The notes under the pieces were generated by a model. The model was not told where the DNA came from and searched no databases. It worked only from the letters and a program-made list of their open reading frames with translations. From Clostridiales bacterium (GTDB lineage Bacteria > Bacillota > Clostridia > Lachnospirales > WQUN01), in contig JAISWZ010000143.1 in assembly GCA_031270945.1 (NCBI GenBank), positions 1 through 64,000 of the forward strand: DNA of 64,000 bases, written 5' to 3'. A program made the translations under genes and the position numbers. This document shows, piece after piece, positions 20,278-30,801 of the stretch (positions are counted from its first letter, which is position 1; each line of letters begins with the position of its first letter).

Positions 20278-23200
20278 ATGAAGAGACTGCACTCTTGCGT
20301 CGCGATTTTCACGGCAGTGGTAGTCGCGCTGAGCACACTAGGCGCATACGCCGTTGGCAGAGCAGACGATTCCTTTGAAGACGAGATTGATGTTAGCACA
20401 GGTGTGGGAGCGCTCGCAAATTACGCGTCGGATGGCGCGATAGAGATAAAAGTTTCGGGATACTACACGCTGACGCAAAGCGGCGCGACTGCGCTGCCTT
20501 TGATTGTCGACGCAAAGGGCCCAGTGACCATAACAGCGAAAGCGCTCACAATCAAGCCGAACGACAGGTCGGCGCTGACCGTCGTGGCGGGAACCGCCCT
20601 GACCCTCGACTCGGAGGGAACAAGCGAGTTCAACGGAAGCCTTACCGCAACAGCGGGCATATACGTTGAATATGGGGCGAGCATCAACATCCATAGCGGA
20701 ACTGTCAAGGCTGCGGGCGGCAACAAGTCAGCGGGCATTGGAGGGGATCCGGACAAGCCTGTTGGCACCATAACCCTTTCTGGAGGCCAGATCGCTTCTA
20801 CAGGCGGCAATGGCGGCGCCGCCATAGGAACAGGCACAGCTTCAGCGGGAACAGAAATCTTTGCCCAGCCAATAACCATTGAGGGCTCGGCTGTAGTAAC
20901 AGCGGTTGGAGGCTCTGGCGCTGCCGGCATAGGCACAGGGCTCACAAGCAACAAATCTTTTGTCAGCATGGAAAGCATATCGATCACAGGCAACACTTTC
21001 ATTAGCGCAGAGGGCGGCTACGGAGGCGCGGGCATAGGCCTGGGACGCACAGCCGCAGGCATTGCCGTCTTGGGCGGAATAGACATATCCGGAAGCGCCA
21101 TGATACCCGCAGCAAAAGGCGGCGGCTCTGGAAGCGCTGGCATAGGCGGCGGATTGGATGACAAGGTGCTTGGCTCCAGCAACAATTTCGTGGATTTCAT
21201 AACGATTTCTGATTCCGCGTTCGTCTCAGCGGAAGGCAGCCCATTGGGCGCTGGCATTGGGCCAGGCCTCAATGGAGGTGTTGGGGAAATCGGGATAATT
21301 GGCGGAAAGGTCATGGCCAAAGGCGGCAAGGGCGCGGCGGGCATAGGCTCAGCCGTTTCCACGGAGCTAATCACATCCACAAGCTACGTTGAAACCATAA
21401 GCATCGCATCCTCAATAGTGAACGCTCAAGCGACAGGCGGAGGCGCTGGGATTGGAGCTGGCGCTCCTGAAAAGGGCTCAAGCTGGGTTGATTACATACG
21501 GATTTATGATGGAGCCATAGTCACTGCCACAGGCATCGATCCTGACGATCCATATTCTTCCTCAGGCGCTGGCATAGGCACTGGGCTTCCGAACGGATCT
21601 GCGCCGTCGAAAGTGAACAAGCTCGTCATAGAGGGCGAATCTACTGAGATTGACGCCAAAGGATCGCCGGATATAGGCTCGCTTAGCGCCTTGGTGCCCA
21701 TGGTTGCAAAATCTGGCACAATCAAGGCTGCAACATTCAACGACGTTTCGATACTCCAAGCGCTTGACGGCGAAGAGGAATTTTACGCAGTCTTTTACTT
21801 TGATGGCCACAAAAAGCCAGCAGTGTCATATGGACCTTACGTCTACCCGAAATCAACGGTTGACAGTTCACCTGTCATTGAAAGCTTTGGACCGATGGAT
21901 GAGGGGTTTGGAGGATGGATGTATGCCCCGGACAAGCCCTCGCTTACCACGAACGTGCCAATTCCCTTGGAAGCCTTGGCCTCAAGGATTATTATTGACG
22001 AGTATGCCAGCGGTTCATTCCTGGGGCTGGAAGCGCAATTCGCCGGCCCGACAAGCTCTCCGACTCCCACTAGCACGCCTACGTCGACAATAACGCCGTC
22101 TCCTACGGAGACGCCGACAAACTCTCCGACGCCGTTGCCGACAAACACGCCGTCGCCAACGGACTCACCGACGCCGGTTCCGACAAATACGCCGTCACCG
22201 ACAAACTCTCCGACGCCGTTGCCGACAAATACGCCGTCACCGACAAACTCTCCGACGCCGTTGCCGACAAATACGCCGTCTCCGACGAACTCACCGACGC
22301 CGTTGCCGACAAATACTCCGTCACCAACGAACTCGCCGACGCCGTTGCCGACAAATACGCCGTCACCAACAAACTCGCCGACGCCGGTTCCGACAAACAC
22401 GCCGTCGCCGACTAATTCACCGACGCCGGTTCCAACAAACACTCCGTCACCAACAAATACGCCATCGCCAACGAACTCGCCGACGCCGGTTCCGACAAAC
22501 ACGCCGTCTCCGACGAACTCGCCGACGCCGTTGCCAACAAACACACCGTCTCCCACGACCTCGCCGACGCCGGTTCCAACAAACACTCCGTCGCCAACGA
22601 ACTCGCCGACGCCGGTGCCAACAAACTCTCCGTCTCCGACGAACTCTCCAACGCCATCGCCAACGAACTCTCCAACGCCGTCGCCAACGAACTCGCCGAC
22701 GCCATCTCCGACAAACTCACCGACGCCGTTGCCAACAAACACGCCGTCTCCGACGAACTCTCCGACGCCATCTCCAACGAACTCGCCGACGCCGCAACCG
22801 ACAAACACTCCGTCGCCGACGAATACGCCATCTCCGTCGCCGACGAACACGCCATTTCCGACAAACTCACCGACGCCGGATCCGACAAGCACTCCAGAGG
22901 TGACAATCGCTCCGGAGCCGACAAACACTCCGTCTCCAACGAACTCACCGACTAGGGCGCCGTCGCCGACAGAAATTCCTGTGGCGCCGCCGGATTATTA
23001 TCAACCGTATACTCCTTTTACGCCTGCGTACGTCACAACTGCCCCAGTGCCAGCAAAGGAGGTAAAGCTGCCGCTTCTCTTGAGCGCGTCGAGCCCGTTC
23101 CCATCTAACGACAACTTCACCACAGTATCTGAAGAAATAATTGTGAAGCCAGAAAAGGGAAAGCAAAGCACTTTGCTCACAGTGGACATAAAGCCTGAAA

Positions 23201-24672
23201 AGAACCCGTCTCAAAAGGCAGCGCAGATTGTGGCGGTGGTCATATACGAGGATGGAACTTACGACTTTATCAATTTTGCGATAAACGATGAAGGACAAGC
23301 GATCGTGCCCGCGAAGGCAGGGCAAAAGATACAGATTCTGCAAGTGAAGCCGGATGTGGAGCTTGACGATTTCATATTGTCTCCATCTACTGAGCCATTC
23401 GTAAAGTACCTGGTTGACGCGGAAAACGGAGATACTCAGGAATACGGGAATTACATCCCGGAGCCGTTTGGGCCGATTTCCGATAGCTGGGACGATGTTT
23501 TCAAGCTTGACTTGTCAAACCCGTATGATCCAGCGTACCCGAAGAAGCTCGATCAAAGAAACCAGCTATACATTACCCAGTCAAAGGGAAAAACCGGATT
23601 CTCCTGGGCAGTCAGCGCTTTGGCGGCTGTGGAGACATTCCTTGGAAAGACCACAGGCCAAGTGGTTGATCTTATTGGCATGGCAAACGGATTTACTGGC
23701 CAGTCAACAACAGTCTATGATCCGCTGAAAATTGGATCAGGAAACTTCTCCATGAGCATAGCTTACATGTCAGAGCTTGGCGGAGGGGACAAAACTGGCA
23801 TGAAGGCTGCAAAGATGGCAAACGTCAAGAATTATGACGCTCTTGCCTACAACATCTCAAGGCTGAAGAAATCCATTACAGACTACGGCAGCGTGGTTTC
23901 AGCCATATCTGACAGCATCAAAGCTTACAACCCCAAGACCTTCGCTTACTACACAAGCGACGGTTCTGTCTCTCCGAACAACATGGTTCAGATCATTGGC
24001 TGGGACAACGAGTTCGCCGCCGCCAATTTCAAGACGAAGCCTTCGATAAACGGCGCGTGGATTGCCAGGGACAGCAGGGGATCATCCTTTGGTGATAGCG
24101 GATATGTCTATATCAGCTACGCTGACATGACTTTGGCCCAGAACCTCTATGTCGTAACGGAAGCGTCTGTGCCGGATGAGACTGAAAAGCTTTACTCAAA
24201 CTCGTCAGCTCCCTCAGGAGCGGTTAACTTCAATTCAAAGGTCGCTTGGTCAGCCAACACCTTTGAGGTCGGCAAGAATGAGAAGCTGAGCTCAGTCGCT
24301 TTCTTCAACGCCAACGAAAACATGGACTACGAGATCTGGATAAACGACCTGGGCCAGATGAAGGCCAAGAAGCTTTTGAAGGTTGGCAAGGTTGAAAACT
24401 CCGGCTACGTCACAGTGGATCTGGATTACCCCGTATCTTTAAGATTGTCAAAGTTCACGCTGTTTGTCAAGATGACAACCAAAGATATAGCGCACGTTAC
24501 TATAGAGAACACAGCGACAAACATTTCAACTGCAGCTGGAAGCAAAAGCACCAAGCCCGGAAGCGCGGACGCCGTAGCTTTTGTTAGCCGCGACGGCAGC
24601 CATTGGGTAGATTTGGCTGAGAAGGTGCTTGACGCGAATCTTTGCGTTAGAGCTTGGACTATACCGAAGTAA
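20278..24672 (+). CDS. Secreted multidomain protein: AGIG-repeat N-terminal region, PT-rich stalk, papain-like (C1) domain with substituted catalytic residues, C-terminal lectin-like region
   Basis: ATG 20278 ([25 protein letters not shown]) preceded by GGAGGGGG and in frame with the longer listed ORF (20086); AGIG/AIGTG repeats; [14 protein letters not shown] repeats; [19 protein letters not shown] ... [11 protein letters not shown] ... [21 protein letters not shown]. Confidence 0.8.
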   Translation: MKRLHSCVAIFTAVVVALSTLGAYAVGRADDSFEDEIDVSTGVGALANYASDGAIEIKVSGYYTLTQSGATALPLIVDAKGPVTITAKALTIKPNDRSALTVVAGTALTLDSEGTSEFNGSLTATAGIYVEYGASINIHSGTVKAAGGNKSAGIGGDPDKPVGTITLSGGQIASTGGNGGAAIGTGTASAGTEIFAQPITIEGSAVVTAVGGSGAAGIGTGLTSNKSFVSMESISITGNTFISAEGGYGGAGIGLGRTAAGIAVLGGIDISGSAMIPAAKGGGSGSAGIGGGLDDKVLGSSNNFVDFITISDSAFVSAEGSPLGAGIGPGLNGGVGEIGIIGGKVMAKGGKGAAGIGSAVSTELITSTSYVETISIASSIVNAQATGGGAGIGAGAPEKGSSWVDYIRIYDGAIVTATGIDPDDPYSSSGAGIGTGLPNGSAPSKVNKLVIEGESTEIDAKGSPDIGSLSALVPMVAKSGTIKAATFNDVSILQALDGEEEFYAVFYFDGHKKPAVSYGPYVYPKSTVDSSPVIESFGPMDEGFGGWMYAPDKPSLTTNVPIPLEALASRIIIDEYASGSFLGLEAQFAGPTSSPTPTSTPTSTITPSPTETPTNSPTPLPTNTPSPTDSPTPVPTNTPSPTNSPTPLPTNTPSPTNSPTPLPTNTPSPTNSPTPLPTNTPSPTNSPTPLPTNTPSPTNSPTPVPTNTPSPTNSPTPVPTNTPSPTNTPSPTNSPTPVPTNTPSPTNSPTPLPTNTPSPTTSPTPVPTNTPSPTNSPTPVPTNSPSPTNSPTPSPTNSPTPSPTNSPTPSPTNSPTPLPTNTPSPTNSPTPSPTNSPTPQPTNTPSPTNTPSPSPTNTPFPTNSPTPDPTSTPEVTIAPEPTNTPSPTNSPTRAPSPTEIPVAPPDYYQPYTPFTPAYVTTAPVPAKEVKLPLLLSASSPFPSNDNFTTVSEEIIVKPEKGKQSTLLTVDIKPEKNPSQKAAQIVAVVIYEDGTYDFINFAINDEGQAIVPAKAGQKIQILQVKPDVELDDFILSPSTEPFVKYLVDAENGDTQEYGNYIPEPFGPISDSWDDVFKLDLSNPYDPAYPKKLDQRNQLYITQSKGKTGFSWAVSALAAVETFLGKTTGQVVDLIGMANGFTGQSTTVYDPLKIGSGNFSMSIAYMSELGGGDKTGMKAAKMANVKNYDALAYNISRLKKSITDYGSVVSAISDSIKAYNPKTFAYYTSDGSVSPNNMVQIIGWDNEFAAANFKTKPSINGAWIARDSRGSSFGDSGYVYISYADMTLAQNLYVVTEASVPDETEKLYSNSSAPSGAVNFNSKVAWSANTFEVGKNEKLSSVAFFNANENMDYEIWINDLGQMKAKKLLKVGKVENSGYVTVDLDYPVSLRLSKFTLFVKMTTKDIAHVTIENTATNISTAAGSKSTKPGSADAVAFVSRDGSHWVDLAEKVLDANLCVRAWTIPK
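22060..22965 (+). repeat. Intragenic tandem repeat coding for [14 protein letters not shown] (about 42 bp, 14 aa)
   Basis: Direct reading of repeated PT-rich DNA. Confidence 0.95.
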
Positions 24673-24675
24673 GAA

Positions 24676-24706
24676 GCCGGAGGGGCTTTGCCCCTCCGGT
24701 TTTTTG
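24676..24706 (+). terminator. Intrinsic terminator
   Basis: GCCGGAGGGGC-TTT-GCCCCTCCGGTTTTTT. Confidence 0.9.
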
Positions 24707-24750
24707 CTTCGGTAAAAGACGGAAGAAATGGCGCGGCCAGTCGAAACATT

Positions 24751-24785
24751 AGAGCATATCCCAAAATTATTTTATGGCGCGAGCA
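24751..24785. repeat. Palindromic dispersed element, left half only
   Basis: AGAGCATATCCCAAAATTATTTTATGGCGCGAGCA. Confidence 0.8.
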
Positions 24786-24790
24786 ATATA

Positions 24791-25966
24791 TTACCATGCG
24801 CATCCCCCTATCATGCCTTTTATCCACATATCCCCTAGAGAACGGGTCTTGTAATACAGCATAGATTCTTCTGATAATCTTTCTATAGTGGATCCACTAA
24901 TTCCCTTTTCGGCAACTAAAACATCTTCGGGTGTAGATGTTAAAGTATCAACCAGCTCAATGGAATGAGTTGTAATTATCAACTGAAACTTAGAAGAACA
25001 TTCTTTAAGGCATGTGCAGATCTTTGGCATCATACCGAAATGCATGCCAATTTCCGGCTCATCCATACATATAACGGGTGATGGATTTTTGTTGTATATT
25101 ATGCATAACAAGCATAAATAGCGTAAAAGCCCGTCAGATATTCTTGATGATTGGACTGGATGAAATAGGTCGTTTTCTTTGATGAATATTTTAGCCGTTC
25201 CTCTGTCAATACTTACATTGATATCCGTTATTTTGTTATAGAAATATTTTATTTTTTCCAGTATCATCGATTTAATTCCAAAGAAATCCAATCGATTCAA
25301 AACAAGCGGAAGATTAGTAAAATTTTCATCCACGTAGTCACCTGGCATGTCAGTGCGAGTGGCGCTGTGAACTGATGAATTAAGTCCAAACGACCAGTTT
25401 GTATATATGTTGAACTTCTCCACTTCTCTGGAAAGCGTGGCTATTGCAGGATAATGATATACATCTCTCTTAAGTGACAATATTGATTGTCTAGAAGTAG
25501 GTTTGCCATCAACCAATTCTAGCAGTTCTCCATTTTTTTCTCTTACAAAAGATGTCTCGTTGTTACGAATATAAAAAGGATATTCCATTCCATTTTTATC
25601 TAGACCATTAATTTTTTCTTCAAGTAACTTAAAGTTGTAATTATCAGAAGTAAAAGAAATCTCATATTCTATTTCAGGAAAATCATGTTTTGATATTTCA
25701 TCTTTGTTTTCCAAAATGAAATCCAATTCAGCAGGCTGCAAAGTGTTATGCCCTTTGTACAGCAAATCCGCAGCATCACCAGAACCGCATATTTTAGCAG
25801 GAAATTCGTACAGCGAGGTTGCAGATCTAAGAACATCAATTGCGCTGAGCAAATTGCTCTTGCCACTACTGCTGCTGCCAATTACAACGTTCATCGGTTG
25901 AAGATCAATGACAACCGGTTCTGGCCCAAAACTCAAAAAATTGCTTAGTGATATGCATTTGATCAT
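24791..25966 (-). CDS. AAA-family ATPase (RecF/OLD-like nucleotide-binding domain)
   Basis: FLSFGPEPVVIDLQPMNVVIGSSSSGKSNLLSAID Walker A; ICMDEPEIGMH Walker B; LIITTHSIELVDTL. Confidence 0.85.
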   Translation of the reverse strand: MIKCISLSNFLSFGPEPVVIDLQPMNVVIGSSSSGKSNLLSAIDVLRSATSLYEFPAKICGSGDAADLLYKGHNTLQPAELDFILENKDEISKHDFPEIEYEISFTSDNYNFKLLEEKINGLDKNGMEYPFYIRNNETSFVREKNGELLELVDGKPTSRQSILSLKRDVYHYPAIATLSREVEKFNIYTNWSFGLNSSVHSATRTDMPGDYVDENFTNLPLVLNRLDFFGIKSMILEKIKYFYNKITDINVSIDRGTAKIFIKENDLFHPVQSSRISDGLLRYLCLLCIIYNKNPSPVICMDEPEIGMHFGMMPKICTCLKECSSKFQLIITTHSIELVDTLTSTPEDVLVAEKGISGSTIERLSEESMLYYKTRSLGDMWIKGMIGGCAW

Positions 25967-26343
25967 TTTTTGCCTCTTTCCAACTTTAATACAAATCCTT
26001 ATAATTGAGCTTTGGTAACTTAAATTATGGCATCAAACAAGGTCTATAACATGGCATGAAAGAATTCATTCATGACATCATTCTATTGAACATGGAAATC
26101 ATGAACTGGGAGAGTTCTAGGAAACTATGAACTCTGACACCTACAGTGACCGCGCACCTTAGTCTAAGGCTATTCGCCTTATTATACAAATGCACAAAAA
26201 TAAACGTTAATTTATGGATGCAGTTGAAGCGCTTGGCTCATCTATACGGCCCGCAAAGTAAACAGCAGTTCTTCGTCTACACAAAGCCCCCTCTGCAGAA
26301 GCCTTAAGAACATTATAACAACCATCAGAACCTTTTACAAGCT

Positions 26344-26606
26344 ATCTGATGATTCCGCCGTAACAACTATCGACCAAGAGAATTCAAACGGCTTAATTAC
26401 AGGGTTTGTCTGAATGATGGACTTTTATCAAAGTCTTGATTTCATGGCCTTTAGGGAGTTATAACTGCAGAATCATCTGATGATTCCGCCGTAACAACTA
26501 TCGACCAAGAGAATTCAAACGGCTTAATTACAGGGTTTGTCTGAATGATGGACTTTTATCAAAGTCTTGATTTCATAGCCTTTAGGGAGTTCTTACCGCA
26601 GAATCA
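26344..26606. repeat. Two direct 131-bp non-coding repeats
   Basis: ATCTGATGATTCCGCCGTAACAACTATCGACC... at 26344 and 26475; near-identical until about 26600. Confidence 0.9.
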
Positions 26607-27010
26607 TCTGATTAAATTCTTAAGCCTGCAATCAGTCATGGCTCCTCAGCTAATTTTTAGCTCCATCGCCCGCTGTCGGGTGTGACGTTCGCTCGTTGCC
26701 CGCTGTACTGCGGTTGGCCTCCTCCCCAAGCCGTGCGAAGCCGTATTCCGAAACCGGCCCCGCTGGAGACATGACCATTATAGAATCTTGGATTTTATTT
26801 TAGACGTTATTAAATAGAAAGATATTACCCTAATCTAGGGAACTGTATGTATTAAGATTGCTATTATGATTTAAAAGGCCTTGAATTAAGACTCAAGGCC
26901 CTTCATTCAATTTATGTTAAGATGTAGATTGCATATTTAAAATAGAAATTTTGAATTTAAGGAACAATATTAAATGTTTCTGCATGATATCTAGGCGAGA
27001 TTTATTATGA

Positions 27011-28324
27011 CTAATCTAAATATTCGACAGTTTCAATATTTTTCAGGTAATCTGTAATCCCGAGCTTTTTGTAGATTTCTAAATGTTCTTCTTCCGGAAC
27101 TCCACTCATTCTGATATTAACAGCTTTACCTTTGAGCTTGTCTTCATGAAACAATGAAAACCTGCAATGCGTGAAAAGAATGTCTCTTAACGTTGCCCAA
27201 GAGCGCTTGTCACCATGCTTGCTTAAGGTGTTCAAAATTGCAATTACCAAGTGGTACGCCAGCAAAGTGACGAAAATGTGAGCTGAACTCCTTTCATTTG
27301 TTTGGTGAAAGACAAGGCCTTCACTGACTACATCGAAGGTTTCCCTCCCATTCTTGAATATGTCTTTGTAATTTTTAGTTTCATCCTCGCGCCTTACTAC
27401 GACATAATCAAATTTTTCGCATTGAAGCATCTCAATGATTGGCTCTGGCTGGTTGCCTGAATAAATGCAGCTGTAAACTGGGAATCCGTCATTTCTTACA
27501 GCTAAAGACAGCGACATCAAAGGGCAGTCAGTTCGCTTTTCTTTGGATTTGCCACGCTTGCCGCAGGTGTTTCTGAGAGCTCCGCCTTCGAAGTACGTAT
27601 TTGTGAGGTCGTAATGAAACACAACATTGTCACTCGGTGGAAACAATTTGTTTTCAATGCTATAGAGCTCATCTTCGATAGTTTTCTTTGCATTGTATAC
27701 CATGTCGCTTATGTTATAGAACTGATCTATTCCATATTGGCTAACATCAAAATCAGGGAACTCAAAAAGAGAGCTTCTATCCTGTGCCCAAGCATATGTT
27801 CTCCTTTCGCTCCCTGGATAGATCATTCTCCCAAATACCGCCGCGCGCGCCATTCCAATGTCTTTTTGCGTAAAATTCGCCTTTTTCAATATTGAGCTGA
27901 TTTGGAGCTTGTCCCATGCCCATTGGCAAACCAGTTCAGGCCCTAAAGTGCGTTTGTTCCTAACTTTTATTTCTCGCATGTCCACATTGCGCGGCGGCTT
28001 CTCTTTTGAATGAATGTTTGTCACTGTGACTTGCGGATAAACCTTGTTGCTTTTCATGCATTCTTTAGCGAGATCCATGATTGCGCTGCTGAATGCGCCA
28101 TCCATTACAATTTGCTTGTTGATCATCGACTCCAATAACAATGCGAGTTCAGGCCATTGCTTTCGTGGCAAGGCAAGCTTTCCGAGATTCATTACGGTGG
28201 TTTGCTTTGACAAGCCGTTTTCGCCTCTGCGTGTTTCTACCAGAGAGTGATGGACATATGTTTTCCCTGTGGATTTATCGACAGATACATGCAGCCTTAT
28301 ATAAACAGGTATCACCTCCAACAT
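27011..28324 (-). mobile_element. IS1634-like (IS4 superfamily) transposase with in-frame internal deletions, probably inactive
   Basis: 437 aa; FHYDLTNTYFEGG..., YSGNQPEP, FDYVVVRREDETKNYKDIF, HIFVTLLAYHL; the region expected to hold the second catalytic Asp and the Glu appears missing. Confidence 0.75.
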
Positions 28325-28338
28325 ATCATATCAACTTT

Positions 28339-28438
28339 GAGCATATCCCAAAATTATATCCTAGGCACCGGAAAAATCCGTCATTGAAGCATTCGCCAGG
28401 ATTTTTCCGGTGCCATTAGGAATTTTGGAATATGCTCT
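28339..28438. repeat. Palindromic dispersed element, type B inner stem
   Basis: GAGCATATCCCAAAATT...CACCGGAAAAATCC..GGATTTTTCCGGTG..AATTTTGGAATATGCTCT. Confidence 0.9.
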
Positions 28439-29139
28439 TATATGTGACTCTGACGCATAACCTCCCCTAGGCTCTAGAATCAAGCCTTGAATAAAGCCTT
28501 GTGTATCGATCAAAATTTGGGCTTTAGCCAGCGCTCTTGGTAGATGGTTGTTGCGACAGAATCATTTATATTATGCGGAGGCTAGATGATTTTTATCAAA
28601 AAATTGAGAATGGAATAAAACAGTCTTGGCGAGGGGATAAGTAGAAATTAATCGTCACTAAAATGATCCGGCGGCGGAAGCAAACGGAGCCTTCAGGCTG
28701 CGGAGCAAGCAAAAGGCAACCTCATGGAAGGGGCTCGATACGGGAAGCGAGGCCAGAATCCAAAGATATCGCATGGAGCACCCGGCTTGCTCCAATGACT
28801 TAGTATAATGAAATGGCATTCGTACACTAGGTGCAAATGATTTTCTCAAACAGGTATTGACAGCACATATTCCTTTGTGCTAGAATAAAATTGACAATTC
28901 ATCTCAAATGTGTTGATCTGATACTTAAACGGCTTAAGGCTTAGACATAGTCTTTGCTTTTATGCAAAGCCTAGAGATGGCTAACCGCCCAACTGGCCTT
29001 CAGGGAGTTGTTGCGGCAGAATCAGTATATTACAAGAGCATTGAAACATGGCACGTCAAAGAGCTTAATTTCCTGGGACGATTGGTCCGGGTGATCCGAG
29101 CAATGAGTTGCATGAAGCGGTTGCATAAGGAGATATTCT

Positions 29140-30282
29140 ATGCGTGATTTAACGGCATACCTAAATAATTGCGATAATAAGTTTCAAATTGCGCGAAATG
29201 GGTTTTACGTTGACAAGTCAAATTTGATAGCCTTTTTAAACTCAAGGATAGACACCGAAAAACGTTTTGTCTGTGTTTCAAGGCCTCGCGGGTTTGGCAA
29301 GACCATGGCGGCAGACATGCTTCAAGCCTACTATCAAATCGGAGCGCAAACGGAGACTCTCTTTTCCGATCTCAAGATAGCGTCGCACCCGTCTTTCAAT
29401 GAGCACTTCAATAAGCACAATGTAGTATTCATAAATGCATTGAATGCTTTGGTTGAAGTAGGCTACAATGCGAATAAAATGATTGAGCAACTAGAAACAG
29501 CCATTAGGAACGAAGTGGTTAAGCTAAATCCCGATTTGCCTTTGCCTGCGGATTACTCGGTGTACGAAGCGCTTCGAGCTGTGAAAGCTGCAACAAAAAC
29601 CGGATTTATCTTTATCATAGACGAATGGGATGGAATATTGCGCGATGACAGGCTCAATGAACAAGATCGCGCAGATTATTTAGAATTTTTAAGAGCGTTG
29701 CTTAAGGACAAAGAGTATGTAGCTTTAGCGTACATGACTGGGATCCTTCCAATCAAGAAAAACCGCAATCCGCTTAACATGTTCAGTGAATTCAGCATGC
29801 TCTTTCCGAGCAAAATGTCCGAATTTACAGGATTCACTGAACCGGAAGTGCAAATGGCATGCGAAGACCAAAATATGGATTTAGAAAAAATGAAGGAATG
29901 GTACGAAGGATATTGCCTGAATGGCGAGCGGGTTTTCTGCCCTTATTCTGTTTCGGAATCGATTTCCGCAAAAAAATATGCCAGCCACTGGCCAAAAACC
30001 GGGGCGTACCAAGAACTGGAAGACTATATATCCATGGACTTTGACGGGCTGAAAGATAAAATCAACAGCATGTATGCCGGGAACAAAGTGGCCGTCAATG
30101 CAAGCTCGTTTCAAAATGACATTTTTGATTTAAGGTCAGCTGACGAGGTTTTGACGCTGCTTGTTCATCTTGGCTATTTAGGCTTTGATGGCGAAACCAG
30201 CGAAGTCTTTATTCCTACAAAGGAAGTTAAGACGCAATTCGATTCTCTGCTTTCCGCTCCTGCATTGAACTTGAAAACCTAA
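29140..30282 (+). CDS. AAA-ATPase_like protein lacking the usual C-terminal PD-(D/E)XK nuclease-like domain
   Basis: FYVDKSNLIAFLNSRIDTEKRFVCVSRPRGFGKTMAADMLQAYY; FIFIIDEWDGILR; ends at SAPALNLKT. Confidence 0.8.
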   Translation: MRDLTAYLNNCDNKFQIARNGFYVDKSNLIAFLNSRIDTEKRFVCVSRPRGFGKTMAADMLQAYYQIGAQTETLFSDLKIASHPSFNEHFNKHNVVFINALNALVEVGYNANKMIEQLETAIRNEVVKLNPDLPLPADYSVYEALRAVKAATKTGFIFIIDEWDGILRDDRLNEQDRADYLEFLRALLKDKEYVALAYMTGILPIKKNRNPLNMFSEFSMLFPSKMSEFTGFTEPEVQMACEDQNMDLEKMKEWYEGYCLNGERVFCPYSVSESISAKKYASHWPKTGAYQELEDYISMDFDGLKDKINSMYAGNKVAVNASSFQNDIFDLRSADEVLTLLVHLGYLGFDGETSEVFIPTKEVKTQFDSLLSAPALNLKT

Positions 30283-30381
30283 ATCCTACGGCTTCTCGTT
30301 CTGAGTGAGTTCGAAAGCGACCCAATCATTTTCGCAATAGCTGGACGAGAGGGCGAGAGTCGTTAGAAATAAAAAATTAAT

Positions 30382-30412
30382 AAACGCGCACTCATCGGAG
30401 TGCGCGTTTTTT
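30382..30412 (+). terminator. Intrinsic terminator
   Basis: AAACGCGCACTC-ATCG-GAGTGCGCGTTTTTT. Confidence 0.85.
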
Positions 30413-30437
30413 GGGTTGGTTTGATTTATAAATATAA

Positions 30438-30538
30438 GAGCATATCCCAAAATTAATTTTATGGCTTGCAAAAGTCACGCGTTAAAGCATCGCGATGACT
30501 TTTGCTACGCCACTTGCGGAATTTTGGGATATGCACTA
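30438..30538. repeat. Palindromic dispersed element, type A inner stem
   Basis: AGAGCATATCCCAAAATTAATTTTATGGC..GCAAAAGTCACGCGTTAAAGCATCGCGATGACTTTTGC..AATTTTGGGATATGCACT. Confidence 0.95.
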
Positions 30539-30801
30539 AGAGCGCTGCTGGGTGAATGACACTCGCAAGACTTTACCGCCATTTCAGATAAGCTTTGGGA
30601 AATACCTTAAATAGGCATGGGAAATGGGGGAAAAGCATATCATCCAGCCATGTCGCGTTTTGCGCTATTTATGCTGATGAGCGGTATGTTTTAGAATTCT
30701 CGTATCGTTAGCGGAGGCCCGACTGGGTTTTGAGGCGGGCAACGATAAGAGTGATCATCGGCATCTTTTGCCTTTGCTCTCTCTAATCCGAGAGCAGCCT
30801 T

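Noticed and set aside
21843-22928. 361-aa minus-strand ORF rich in [13 protein letters not shown], and other antisense ORFs over 22103..22948
   Set aside because: Exact antisense of the PT-repeat coding region; low-complexity by-product with no independent start or RBS evidence.
26655-26770. Firm annotation as a group II intron
   Set aside because: Only a vague resemblance to a 3' domain; no intron-encoded protein or clear boundaries; kept only as a low-interest finding.
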